From Paramecium octaurelia (lineage: Eukaryota; Ciliophora; Oligohymenophorea; Peniculida; Parameciidae), in NCBI GenBank assembly GCA_905182995.1, contig CAJJDP010000044.1, positions 443,060-507,059 on the forward strand: a stretch of DNA of 64,000 nt, in the 5' to 3' direction. The number at the start of each line of letters is the position of its first letter. Position 1 is the stretch's first letter. The position numbers were made by a program, and so were the translations under genes. This document shows positions 12,462-25,396 of this stretch, piece after piece. The notes beneath the pieces are model-generated. The model saw only the letters and a program-made list of their open reading frames with translations, searched no databases and was not told where the DNA came from.

Positions 12462-15400
12462 ATGGGATAATTCAATTTATTTGTAAATCTTTCTTATTAT
12501 TTTTTAGCTAGCAGATGTATCGTTACGAATAATGTTTGTTGCTTTAATAATTTAATAATTATTTAAATTACACCTTTATGCTATCTAATTATTTTACGAT
12601 ATCGAACCAAACTTACTCAAGTTTTACATTATGGTAGTCTATAATGACAATGATTTCGATGTATCAATGTATTGACATAATTATGACTATTGTGAATGCT
12701 TTGAACTACGAAATTCAGGGAGAGAAATTAATATTCATTTATAGAATAATTGTAAGCCATTTAACATCTACAGCTTTTAGATTTAAGTCTTTCTCATAAT
12801 AGCATTTCATATTGTAATGAGCAAATTGGAAAAGGAGAAGACAAGTTAGATTAACATTCTCACCTTTCTGAAATTTGTCCTGATGATGTTGTTATGGACT
12901 GAAACAGATTACGATTTCGTATAAGGCAATGAAATGGATCAGAGAAGTTACAGTTTGGAGGTTTATGGGATGATGATCTTTTTCGTTATTGCTATAGAAT
13001 CCTAGATTGTTAAATCTATTGCAATCTTATTTTCATTATTATACACATTATTAAGGTAATTTAAATAAAAAATAGATAGATAACCAAAATTCAAAAACCA
13101 TACTGAAATTATAGGCTCAACTAAAATCATCCTAGTCCACATATTCATTTAACTATTTTAGATCTATCACTTGTATTCGATACCAAAAACAAAGATAGAT
13201 TAAAAGTCACTAAATGAGTCCCCACTATTGTCATAGAGAGTAGGTCTAACAGTCACATAAAGGGAAAACACAGATACTTAAAACAAAAAAATTATTATCC
13301 AGGAAGTGGTTGCATAGGAATTAGAAAACCAGAAGGGAATATCAAATTAGGAAGAAGTATTTGAAATGTTGCTCACTGGATTTTAATGTGGTATCTACAT
13401 CCTTGAAACTGCAAAATAACCGGTTCGAATAATCAATTCATTTATGTCCCACATAGTTTTAATTGATGAACAACTTAATAGTGATTTAATGTAATTGGAA
13501 CTATATGATTTCGGAATAATGCAAGAGAACCATAATTACACAATTTTACCTTGTTTCCATAGAAGCAAAGACATTAGTCATTTCGTTGGATTCACACAAA
13601 CATTAGAGTATGCTTATATTCATATTATTGGACCTAGAATATTTGTTTTGAAAATATACCAAATATAGAGAAGAAAGAAGTTCAATTATTTTATAGAAAG
13701 ATGCAGTTGAAAACGTTGATTGAACACTTGTTGGCTTTTTCTCACATCAAATTTGCTTTAATCAAATAAACCTTAGATTTCTCGTTGAAAATTTATTTGA
13801 AGAAAGGTATGTTGACTTGTGTAGTTTAGATAAATTATACACGCAAGTAATTCTCAATCCAGTTGTCCTTGCCAATAAACCACAAATTGCAATATATATT
13901 TAGGATTTGACAGAGGAACCTTTTATTTTATAATTGCAATAGTATATAAGAAATGGAGATGAGTTAATCCAAACCATTTCTCAGAAAATAAAAGAACCTC
14001 TGAATTGCACTCTATCGATGTTAGAATTAGTCCAAGTATGATATAATAATTCTAAAAAAGAAAGAAGTCAATCAAGAGTTGTAAACTAAATATATAGATC
14101 CTGCTCTGGCTGGATGTAAATTATTAATTAGCACTGCAAGTGACATCTAGGATTATGTTACTCTGCATAAAAATAACAAGTTGGAGAAAAGCTTAATGGA
14201 TATACACACCAAGGAGTTTATTTCAGATTGTTTGAATATCATTAAATCATAAGCTTTGTTTAGAGGTTTGAGCATATAAGTCAACATAAAACAAAATGTT
14301 CCTATATTCCTGAAAACGGATCCCAATCGTCTAAGATAGATAATACTCAATTTGTTAGGTAATATTTTATTTAACTGGCAGTTAAGTCAATTTAATTAAC
14401 CATTAACGGCTTCATTGAAATAGGATGTCAGAAGTCGCCCTTGTTGGCAGATCACATTGAAATCCTCATTAAAGTTATGGCTTAAAATGTAAACGAAAGC
14501 ATCTTAGAATCTATTGAATTAACGTTAAAGCATCTTAAATAATAGACTTTACTTAATCCTCAAGTGATTGATTTGGTTGCAACATCCAAATAATTTTGTT
14601 TCTCCATCATCACAGCATTTTATATCTCCTTAGCTATAGCAATTATGCCATTTGAATTTAATATGGTTAAGACAGAAGATGGTACTCAATTTTATTTTGT
14701 GCTCTTAATTAAAAATGAGAACCCCAATTTCAGTCAATAATTAAGTTAAAAAAGATAATCTGCCTTAATAGCAAATAAATAGTAATTTCAATAGGTCTTT
14801 GGTTAAAATAACTTATATCGAAGACACTAATCACAAAGACTTACAGAAATCAGTAGATTATAGATCTAAAAAAAATTAGAGAAAATCAAAAGAGAATCCT
14901 AAATTGAGACCACTATAGATATGCGAGAATCCATTTTGCCATAATTTGGCTAAACTGATGTTTCAGATTTGTAATAGCCTAAAAAATCATACTCAGTCTC
15001 ACAAATCTCCGAATAAGATGACTCTAAGAGTTCTTCTCATGATTCAAAAAATGAATTTAATGATCATGAACAATTCGAGGTGGAAATTTTTTCTAGTAAA
15101 TCAAGTCTTTATCTTAATGATAAGATTGAGAATATAGAGAAGTAATAATAACCATAGCAATTTTTTGATACTATTTTATAAGTGAAAGAACCTAAAGCAA
15201 GGAAGATCTCAGTTAGTATAATATAGACTAGGTTGAATCAATAAATATAATAATAATAAATGTCATAGAGTCAGAGGGATTCTCTATTAACCTTTGGAGG
15301 TAGATCTTCAGTTTATTCATCAATGAGGGTTTCTTCTATTAATTTGGGTCCTAATGAATTGTTAGATTGTTTTGAAAAAATGGAGAGAGTCAAAAATCAA

Positions 15401-15846
15401 TAATTTATTTATAAATGTTAGGTAAATTTACATAATTAATTTAAAAGTGTCCAAAGATCCTGATTTGTGAACAGAATGACTTTGATTTATATGCTATCTC
15501 TCATTAGTTGAGTAATTTGAAAATACCTTACGCTTATACCATGTAACGAATCCACATAGTTGAATTATTGAGGAAGCAATTCTCCTAGTTCAAGACTTGT
15601 TGTAAAGGCTATCACATTGTATTTATTGGAGTGGAATACGTCAATGAGTAATTAGCTGCTGATTGCACTAAAATCAAGGCAGTTCTACAGGAGTTCCAGA
15701 AGGATACAATAATCATTGGATTGATAGGGTTCTAAGGGGAGGATTTCAGAGCCACCATTAAAAAGCTGCCATTCCATGACTGCTTGTCTAAGCCAATCAT
15801 GATTGACGCTTTACTATTTATTATAGCCAAATGGGTAAGATTGTGA
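12462..15846 (+). CDS. Degenerate hybrid histidine-kinase-like protein
   Basis: Roughly 1050 residues. Order: about five membrane helices (residues ~30-190), a linker, a probable PAS-like region, a HisKA/HATPase-like core, a long disordered linker, and a C-terminal receiver domain. The dimerisation helix reads ISQKIKEPLN where SHELRTPLN is usual, so the phospho-acceptor His is Gln. The N box is clear (DPNRLRQIILNLL), but the glycine-rich ATP loops are absent: FCFSIITAF stands where GLGLSI is expected. The receiver keeps CEQND and the LSKPI lysine, yet has VFIGVEYVN where the phospho-Asp should be. About eight introns; the splice near 13.6 kb is unresolved. It is probably a signalling scaffold or sensor rather than an active phosphorelay. 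Confidence 0.8.
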
Positions 15847-15986
15847 AGACTTATCTATTTACATTATTGATAACTAATTATTCTTCAATATTCAAAGATC
15901 TGATATATATTTTTATTCACTTTTTCGAATGGATAAAAGAATTAATTTGTAATTTATATTAAACATATATTTATAAATACAAAATT

Positions 15987-17852
15987 ATGAAGGCTGCAAT
16001 TGAGAAAGTTAAAGGCAATTTGTCATCTCATAGAATGACCATAAAAGAATTAGTTTAAGAAGTTCTCAAGAAATCTGATGCAGACTTCTAGGATGACGAA
16101 GATCTCAAAGTAAGTTATGGATGTATTTAACCTCATAGAACATTGTAACATTGCTGTAGAAAGATCCAAATTAAAGATCCCAATTGGATGTGGATAAAAT
16201 TAGATTGTCATTTTTTAGATTCAAGTTTTTCTCAGAATTGGAATAGTCGATGGGAGCTGAAATGGTTTAAGGATTATATAAATAATTGGGTTACGAATTA
16301 CAGAAAAAAAGACAGATAATATTTAACATAGGCGATATTGGAAAGAAGTTTTATATAATTCTGAAGGGCAGTGTTTGGGTTCTGGTGTAGAAAAAGGGAT
16401 TGCAAGAAGGATCTGGTCCTACAGAAGAAGATTAAAAATAAGAAGAGCAATTAAAGAACGAAAAAAATAAGGAAATGATGGAGAACATGAAAAAAAGCAC
16501 AAGGAAAAAAACTAAGAAATCAAAACATTAGGCATTCGTCACTCAGGTAACATTAGATGACATCTTTGCTACAATGACATATTAAGAATATCTAGAGACT
16601 CAATTTCCATCATTAACTAAGGTAGGAATAATTAATGCCGGGGAAAGCTTTGGAGAAATTGCACTGACTAAACAAGTGCCGAGAACAGCCACTATTGTTG
16701 CAGCAGAAGATACACATTTTGCTACAGTTACTAGAGATTAATTTAATAAATTGTTGTCTGTTTTTTATGAAACACAATAAAAATAGAATATAGGATTTTT
16801 AAGTAAAGTTGCCATATTTTCTGATTGGAATGAATAGATGTTGAATCAATTATATTACCATTTCAAATTGGAAGAAAGAAAGCTATTCTAAGTGATATAC
16901 AAGGAAGAAGAAGAAGCAAAGTACCCATTATTTTAATTTCATTAGTTCTATATACTTACTTAAATAAGGAGAAATAGAATTGTCACGCTCTGTCGATGTT
17001 ACTTAATAGTAAATTACTCCGAATCTTACACTTTAAAAATTCTTTACTAAAACTGAAAGAAAATTTGAAAGGGTTCGTACTTCTGTGATAACTGCAGGCT
17101 AGATCTTTGGACATGAAGAAGTAAGATTTATATGCTACCCTCTAGGTTTTAGCTGGAACTAAAAGATAATATAGGGCCATGAGTATAAGCCAGAAGGTTG
17201 TGTATTTTGTATTGGATAAATAGAGATTCTTATAGTATTTTTAGAGGGGATAAGCAATACAGAAACTCCAAAAATTTGATGCCAAGAAACTAAATTAAAG
17301 AACATAATCTTTGGATATCATTAAAGGGATTAAAAAAATACCCTTATTCACTGAACATAGAGATGTTCCATTCATAGACGCAGCATAGACCAAGACTAGA
17401 ATTAAGAACTCAGTAGAAAGAATAGGAAATCCAGTGGAACATACAGGGTATGAAATGCTTCAAGGACATGGCCATATAAACAAAGCACATTATAATTTCA
17501 GAAGGAACATCGACATTATCAAACAAAATGTTTAGAACAGCGAACCATTGTCATTAGATAAAGCTCTATTTCACATTGAGGCTAGCAAAGGTTCTTAGAT
17601 AAGCATCATCAATAAAGTAACAATTAATTATTTATTTAGGTCTTTCCTGCAGCTGCGAGACCTAAATATTCAATACCAGAATGCTCTATATCATCTTAAA
17701 CAATTATTAAATCTCTGAAGTTGCCAAGGATCTTAACTGAGGTCGATTCAGTCATGCTTAATAGAACAAATAAGGAGTACTTGAATAGTTTTAAAGCTTC
17801 TTCAATCTACTCAATTGGGTTACCAGATGAATCATAAAAAACAATAAATTGA
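15987..17852 (+). CDS. Protein with two cyclic-nucleotide-binding domains
   Basis: About 587 residues, four introns (29, 25, 25, 23 nt). The first CNB domain spans residues ~70-260, with a charged Lys/Glu-rich insert in its middle, and has the phosphate-binding cassette GESFGEIALTKQVPRTAT, close to the canonical FGELAL-PRAAT. A second CNB-like fold follows (NSIYLLKQGEIELSRS, then TAGQIFGHEEVLAGTKRQY), whose cassette is less conserved. No kinase, channel or GEF domain follows; the C-terminal third is unstructured and basic. It may be a cAMP/cGMP-responsive regulator or scaffold, perhaps ciliary. The first site looks able to bind ligand; the second is doubtful. Confidence 0.8.
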
Positions 17853-17972
17853 TCCTTGTTTTCTTTATTTAATAGAGCTTATTTAGTAACATATATATTG
17901 CTATTCTAAATGATTGATTATTTTAATATTGTTCAATTTTTATACTCAAATTGAATTTTAAATTATTATATA

Positions 17973-19713
17973 ATGGATCATCATCCCTAAAAAGGAGGGT
18001 ATGGAATACCAATGAGTGGCAATATCCTGTCAGGCTATAAACATTATTACAAAGCTACAAATCACATACGAATGCCGTACGTAGAAGAAACCTATGAATT
18101 TAAAGAGGAGGATAAATAAGACCATGTAGATTTCACAAAAAAGGAGAAATCAGGAATAAAGATATTTGATGACAACACACTGGAATTTGAATGCAAAAAA
18201 ATCACTATGCAAGATTTAGAAAAATTGGATTTATAGCAAAGCAACATAACTGAATAAGGCATGTCCACGATTTGCTCCTCAAAGAATTGTTGCAATATAA
18301 CTGAATTGGATTTATCAAAGAATTCTTATAATGTGACAGACACCTTCCTCAGATTGATAGGAGAGTCTTAATATTTAGTTAAACTTGAAACTTTATTCCT
18401 TGATGACAGTGCTGTGTCTGATAATGGGATTATGTTCATAACATAGCCATTCACAAAACCAGTTGATCAATATACTTTGTATGCCACTCACAATTTGAAA
18501 AGAACGAAAAAGCATCTAGAATCAACTAGAGGAATGACAGGGCAAAATTTCAATAGTACTGCTGCTATGACTCACACCAGTGATTCGTAAACTCAGTTCT
18601 CAGACTCAAACAAATACAGAAATTTTGTGAACCATCTTAACAAGTTGTCTCTTTAGGGTTTACATTTAACAGATAGAGGACTCCAATGTATTTCTTTTAG
18701 TTAGAATGTGCGTCTTCGATATTTAAATTTGTCATTCACTAAAATCACTGATAAGGGAATCATTGAATACTTTAATTCTTCCAATAGTGCATTTTTGGAA
18801 TATTTGGACATCTCTCATTAACCAATTACAGATGAAAGCATTAAAGCCTTTGCTTATTCTGAATATTGCAAATCCCTGATTGTCTTCATATTAAATAGTT
18901 GTCCATTGACCAATGAGAGTATGATTCACCTTTGCAATTCTCCCAACACTATTAATCTTGTGGAACTAAATCTTGGCACGTTCACTAAATCCTATATGAC
19001 TGGAGATGCAATTAGAATTTTAAGTGAAGCAAAATACATGAGTGCCCTAAAGAATTTGAACTTAGATGGACAGCCATTTCCAGAGAGTAAGTTTGATGTT
19101 TTAAATTTATAGTCACTCTTCTAAAGTTCATCAAGAGTCCTATCATGATTAATATAGAAAAACTGTCAATAGCCAAGAATGAAGACATAACAGATAGTTT
19201 TTGTGGAGCCATCTATGAATTTTATCAGGCTGAACAATATAAATCATTAAAGTACTTAAATCTGATGAAGACCAATATCACTGAGAGAGGAGTAGTCCAA
19301 TTATAAGATTTATTTAAACTAGTTCATTCAATTGATAATTTATCTTCATTGATAAAAAGTATTTATTATGTTTACCATCAATTATAGTTAAGGAGCAAAC
19401 AAGAGCAGGGATTAAGTGTTTTATATGTGATCGATGTTTGATGTAGTAAGATACTGAAAGGGATAATTACAGAGATAAAAAACCCCCTATAAATCCACAT
19501 AATTGTTTTATTTGCAGAACCAGATAGATTACAACAATAGAGTATCCAGCAAAAGCATGTTATGGATGTGGCAAAGGATTCCAAGAGAAAACATGTCATT
19601 TGTGCTAAAAACAAATAGGAAAACATCAACTGTTTAGATGTCATCTTTGTGCTATTGGTAATAACAAATTCAAATGTTTTAATTGCGATAGAATGATTTT
19701 GGCTAAAAGATGA
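17973..19713 (+). CDS. Leucine-rich-repeat protein with CxxC-rich C-terminal tail
   Basis: About 561 residues. Residues ~60-440 hold LRRs of the cysteine-containing/AMN1 type (LRYLNLSFTKITDKGI, LEYLDISHQPITDESI, SLKYLNLMKTNITERG). After a 29-nt intron (19359-19387) the frame joins a ~110-residue region with six CxxC pairs: CFICDRC, NCFIC, CYGCGKG, CHLCQKQ, CHLCAIG and CFNCDRM. The cysteine region has no ATG of its own in frame, which argues for one fused gene; without the splice the LRR frame would end at 19439-19441. The tail recalls zinc-ribbon proteins such as CRIPT but is not clearly that family. AMN1-like LRRs often serve in ubiquitin ligases. Confidence is high for each part, moderate for the fusion. 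Confidence 0.65.
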
Positions 19714-19814
19714 AAAACTCAATAATTGATTTACTTATTATTATTTAATATGTAATAAGACGCAATAAATAATGAAGAATTTCTGTTAATGATATGTATT
19801 AATGTATATATACA

Positions 19815-20409
19815 TCACATCTTGACTTCTTTTAATCCGTCTAAAATGTAAACAAAAGCTGGAGAGGCTTAGCCTTCTTTGTAATAACCAAGAACGATGT
19901 GATTTTCCATGTCATATGACTCAGGACAGTAGCTAGGACATAAATTGCATAAATTACAATTAGAGATCGTTGAAGTTAGCAGAAACCCATTTGATGAATT
20001 CACCAGCACCCTTTTAGAATGAAGCAACTCTATCTGGTTTGTTGGCTTCCAAGTATGCCTTAACCTTCTTGGCATAGGCCTTGAAGTATGTGACATAATC
20101 AGCTTTGGTAAATTGTGTTTCAGCATATTTAAAAGCATCAATAATGTTATTCACTTTTTAGGCTTAATCTTCAACACCACCTTCTTCTTCATCTTCATTC
20201 TTGCCACCGAAATGACCACCAGCACCTAAAAGTATTATTTTTTTATTTACCAACATCAACATTGAGTGCTCCTTTAACAATATCTTATGATTGAACTTCA
20301 CCAATAACACCTTCGAATTTCTCTTCCATATTGAAACTGTCTGAAACGATTTCCTCTCCACTGAATGCGTCAACGTAGATCTGAATATAGTTTATGTTTA
20401 TACCTTCAT
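19815..20409 (-). CDS. Translationally controlled tumour protein (TCTP)
   Basis: 173 residues, three introns (23, 25, 25 nt), the first after only two codons. Signature regions: IYVDAFSGEEIVSDSF at the N-terminus, a flexible acidic loop (GGKNEDEEEGGVED), the helical arm (KADYVTYFKAYAKKVKAYL) and the C-terminal sheet (ILDGLKEVKM). Length and order match TCTP/Mss4-fold proteins of ~170 residues. TCTP is a conserved cytosolic calcium- and tubulin-binding protein tied to growth control. It converges on the LRR gene with ~100 bp between. Confidence 0.95.
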
Positions 20410-20536
20410 TTAATTTTTATCTAAAAAAAAGATTTAAATTTCTGGTCATCATAATTTATGGTTTTATATTGTTTTCATAATCATTTAAGCATCTCTTAAT
20501 AGTTAATAAATTTATATAATAATCTTAATAACAATT

Positions 20537-21964
20537 TCATAACTTCTTTTTCCCTATCACCAAGTGTGCTACTCCCTTCTTCTTCTACTCTTCCTTCAAA
20601 GCCTGCATCAATGGTCCTTCTGTTTGAGCCCTCATCTTCTATTTTTGTCTTATCAACTCGCTCCTCTTCTTTTTCTCTATTTTGTTCTTACTTGGACCAT
20701 CTCCATGGAATATCCAACACTGATATCTGAATGCTTCTTTAGGTGTCATTAATTTCCCAGAATGATCTCTATAAACCAAATTTATTTCACCATCCTTATT
20801 TTCTTGATCTTTAAAAACTCTCTGATCCTTATTTCTCCCTACATAGTCATACTTCGATGGATTCAGTTCCCCTCTCTTTCTCAGTAACTCCAAAGTGGCA
20901 GTTAATCCATGAACATGTTAACCTTCCTCCAAAAACTCTATCCCATCCTCATCCTTTTTAATTTCATCATTGTCTTTCTCTTACTACTCCTCTTGCTATT
21001 CCTCCTTCTCTAAAAATATATCATTTTTTTAAGTCTCTTCTCTTATGTTCTCCAATTCCATTTTAGATTATTATTACCTATTTTATACAACTATTCTTTC
21101 TGTAGGCAATCTAACATTTACAACTGAGGTAGTTCCATTTTTAGTATCTCTGATTGAATATCCTGTATTAATCCTTAGATTAATCTCTTCCATTTCCTTG
21201 TCAGTCTTAACATTGCTTAAAAAATCAGTTGATTATTCAATGACTTTAATTTCTTATACTTCACTTCCTTGAACCTTTACTTATGGAATCATAAATTCAT
21301 TTTATTTTATCTTCTACTATTCCTCCTCTTTCTATTTATTTTAATCCATGAGCTCTTTAATATTATCTTCTTATTTTTGTATTTGCTAATTCATTTTCTA
21401 TCTTTATTAATTTAGAATGGATCTCTGTAATAATTCATAATCATCTTCCTCTAATAAAGCCTTATCTATCTTTGATATTCGTTCTTCAGAAAATGGATTT
21501 GCTTATTATGGTTTTTGAAATTTCTTTTTAATCAACGTAGTAGGAATACTAGGCTTGTAATCACTTGCCACATTATCAATTACATTCAATGAAATTTGCT
21601 AATTTTTTTTGAGTTTACTTTTGATTGCTTATAAATCATTCTATTTTGGTTCGTCTATTAACTTTCCATCAGAGGCAATATAAAAACCTTCCTTTTGTAT
21701 TTTAATTTCATCATACTTCTCTAAGATGTCCTTCTTCTCTTCGCCATCATATTTCTAACTATAATGTGCCTTCTTTATTTATTCTTTTAATTTTTCATTT
21801 TTTTTAATCTGATCCTACACTTTAATCTGTTCGTTTTCAAGAACATCGTCTACTTCGTTCAATTGATCACCGTCCAACAATTGTTAATCAGCTAAGCAAA
21901 GTATCATTTCTCCGCCTATTTATATTTCATCTTCATTTACGTCTACTTTGATTTTGTGTGACAT
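20537..21964 (-). CDS. SART1/Snu66-like tri-snRNP spliceosome protein
   Basis: 475 residues in one uninterrupted frame, unusual here. The C-terminus carries the SART-1 hallmark: KLMTPKEAFRYQCWIFHG, then GPSKNKIEKKKR, and a conserved end (GVAHLVIGKKKL). The rest is charged and coiled-coil-like, with runs of Glu and Lys, as in the family. SART1/Snu66 bridges U4/U6 and U5 in the tri-snRNP before splicing activation. It is shorter than the human protein (~800 residues) and lacks the long N-terminal RS-like region. Confidence 0.85.
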
Positions 21965-22063
21965 TTAATTAAATTTATATATTTAATATTGTAATTTGTG
22001 CTACACAACAGAGTGATGCTATTTGATATAGTTCTCTATAAATTTATAGGGAAAAATCACAAT

Positions 22064-25000
22064 TCACCATTCATCAGTATTTTTGATGTTTCCTTCTTTT
22101 TCGTCTAAGGGAACAGCTAATTTAACTTCTGGGACTTTAAAAGTTTCATTTAAATTCATTTTCTCTAATGATTAAATGAATTAATTTACCATCCTCTGAC
22201 AACGAATTGAAATTGACAGGTATGACTGATTATTTCCATTTTTAATATTTGTACTTCAACTCTTCAAATTCAGTACAAGCTGTGATCAAATATTTTAATT
22301 GATTCTGGGTTACTGCAACTCTTTTCTCTGGTAATTTCATTTGAGGTTTCAACTCGTTACTAGTGCCTGTAAATAATGGGAGGGCGACATCTTATTCGTC
22401 CTCATCAATGATTCTATATGATTAAGCATCACTGCTACTATTTTAGTCAGACGACCCTTTTTTTTTATCTTAAATCCTCTTTTTAATTAATTTGGTTTTC
22501 ATTTGTTTGTGATAATGAGTTTCCTCGATCATTTAATTTAATTGATGACTGGCCGACAATTGTTTGCCCTCTTCTATTTATTACATAAATCGAAAAAACT
22601 TCATGTAAATGACATCAGACTATATAAGGTGATACCAATAATTACAATGATGGCCTTAGATGAATTCTTTTAATCGAAAAAACTATGCTGCTTTTTTGGC
22701 TTCACTTATTGCTAATATTTTTGTATCAAATCCCTATACGATAAGTTATAAAGTCATACTCCTCATTCAAATTCTTATTAGATTTATGAAGATGTTGTAC
22801 TCTGTAGAGGAGAATGTGATGGAAAATCATTCTGATGTTGAAAGACCAGTGCATAAAAAACTTAGTGGCCACATTCTCAAACAGCAAGTCTGTGATGTCT
22901 TTCCTTATGTCCACTATTAATTATAGATTATAACTATACATGGAAATAAGACATAGTTGTTATATATCAGCCAAAGACATTTTGAAACGCTGAAAGCATG
23001 TTCGCATTATAATAGGATCATTCTAATTCCCTTCAAAAAGAACTACTAATCCAAAGAGGTTGGCATTGATAATTTATGGTTACAGAGATACTATAAACAA
23101 GAATTGAGGATTTCTAAGCAATTCAATAGAGCTTCAGAATCAAAGAGATTTGTTTTGTTAAAGAGAATAACTATAACGATGTTCAGCAAACTTGTGTTAT
23201 TTAAGAGTGAACACATGGCAGCCTTCATTATATCTGGGTAATTCTTAAGTTCTTTAGCCTTCATCTCCAAAAGGATGGCTTTAATCAAAACATTATATCC
23301 TGGTAATTGTTGATATGGGACATTCTATTTGACAACAACTGATATGTCGATTAAATCACACCACTCCTTAAGGAAAAAGAAGAATGCAATGCCTCTTTTA
23401 CCAATTCTCTTCTGCCATTCTTCCTGATTGATAATTTCCATCAATTTATTGATGTTGGCATTATATTTGGGTTGTTTAGTAAGATATTCATAAAAGTGCC
23501 TATTCCAATCAAATAAGTCATTGAACTCCTTGTTGGTAATTTCATCAGTTTGTTTGGTGAGTGATCTCCATTCTGGTAATTATGGATCATCAACTCTTTG
23601 CACACTCTCAATTATTTTGGTTCTAAATTCTGGGATTTTAAAATAGGCACTGGCAAAGAAGTGTTCAACAAATGCCCTTTCATTGTCAGCCAAAGATTTT
23701 TGTTTCAATTTTTACAATACAATACCAAGAGACTTATATAAAAATGATTAATAATTGAGACCTATCTCAGTTTTGAACTTAAGCAGTTTCTCACTAGTTT
23801 TTTCTGTTTCCTCTGAAAATCCTACTTGATTTAAACTTAATTCTCCCCTATTCAAAATTAACTTAAGTAGGACGTAATACTCCTCTCGAATGGACTCTTC
23901 TTATTGGTCTGCGGATTCTAACAATTTTAAGGCTACTTCTATTAACAATTTCTGAGCATTAAATAGATCCTATTGAGATTTGTACTCAAAACAAATGATT
24001 GACTATTTGTCAGTCTATTTTAATATGTTTTAGATGGTTCTAAGATAGAGAGCTTGAGAATTCTTCAATTCTGATTTCAAGAATAACTTAATTATAGATG
24101 AGAATATTACATCTTTGGATGAACAATTTTGTATCTTGTATTGGACATCCAATAATTGCTGTCCTGCCTGACTTAATTATTGGATCTCTTTGACTGGCAT
24201 CTTCCCTGAATTTACAACACTGCTTCCCTATTGTATACCCTTGTCTGTTCTCACACCGACAATTTGTTAATTTAAATAGGCAGGAATGATAACTTAAAGA
24301 TTGCAATTCAAATTGCCTTCGAGGACTCCGTGATTCCATAGTCTCCTATTTGTTTGTTGATACAAAATCTTGTAAACTTTTACGTTATTCTCACTAATCT
24401 ATTGAGATATCAAGAAATACATACTTGTTCGCTGTTTAAGGCCTAAGTAAAGATTTGATTCAAATTGAAATAGGTCTCTGCTATAAGGGAATAATGAGGT
24501 TTGCTCATTCCTGATGTAGGATTAATGGCTAGATTTGCCTATTCGTTATACCACAAGCAAACTTAGATGCTGGAGGATGATATTTCTATGAGGGGCACTT
24601 CGACTGTCATTTCAACTCCGGATTGTTTGTACACAATTTGTTTGATAACTTACTTTTTGGCTTACGCACTATTGTTAGTGGATTGCTAATTCTTTTGATA
24701 GGCAGGATTCAAGAATGCATCTGAGTATTCGCTTTGAAAACACAAGACTGAAGTGACCATTTTGAGTGAATAATAATACTCTGAATGTATTAACGGTTCA
24801 TTCATATTAAATTCCATCAACTAAGGCACAATGCTAACTTTTATGATTTGAGCGATTTTAAAGTCAAAACTGATTTTACCTTATTATTGTTTCTTATTAA
24901 TTAAGCCAGTGTATTCGTAATCCATGTGTTGTGGTCCTGTAGCTATCAAATACAAATTAATTGATATGGAAGCAATATTCTCATTATTTGGAGTCAGCAA

Positions 25001-25353
25001 GGCAACGTTCAGATATTGCTTCTTTAATTGCTCCTCAGTTATAGACATCTAAAATGCATGTGTCTGTTTAAACTAGATTAGAGCATGAATTGTTTAATTT
25101 ACATATAATTTCCCGTAAAGTTCTTTCGAGCATTCTGTCTCAAATTAACCAAATTCACCTATTTTCATTGATATTTTGCCAGCTGGCTATAATACTATAA
25201 TCACTAGATTAAAAATACCAGATTATCCATCTTCACTTTGATACCTGATATTTTCACATTAAACTCCAAAGTCCCTTAAGTTTGGATAGGTATCGATTCT
25301 ATGTCGGTCACTAGATTTTCTTTTTGTTAAGACTTCCCTGCACAAATACCCAT
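22064..25353 (-). CDS. Large C2-like / helical-repeat protein
   Basis: 1050 residues after five introns (32, 26, 26, 28, 25 nt). The start is MGICAGKS, a candidate N-myristoylation site. Residues ~25-200 look like a beta-rich C2-type domain; residues ~350-830 are helical and armadillo-like, with LPGYNVLIKAILLEMK, KNYPDIMKAAMCSLLNNT and HWSFNIRMIFHHILLYR. These phrases resemble the DUF1765 family of fungi and Dictyostelium, a tentative match from memory. The C-terminal 180 residues are charged and disordered. The TGA at 22736-22738 that appears to end the upstream frame lies inside the 28-nt intron, so the piece at 22064-22604 is the tail of this gene, not a separate one. Function is unknown; membrane-associated trafficking is a guess. 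Confidence 0.75.
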
Positions 25354-25396
25354 TATTATTATTAATATGTATCTAATATATTATATTTAATATTTA

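Noticed and set aside
13400-13450. A tRNA-like GGTTCGAAT box
   Set aside because: It lies inside the coding frame of the histidine-kinase-like gene and no acceptor or anticodon stem pairs around it.
22604-22604. Separate gene starting at 22604 (MKFFRFMQQ...)
   Set aside because: The upstream frame joins it in phase through a 28-nt intron, and the full spliced length is a multiple of three, so it is the end of the 22064-25353 gene.
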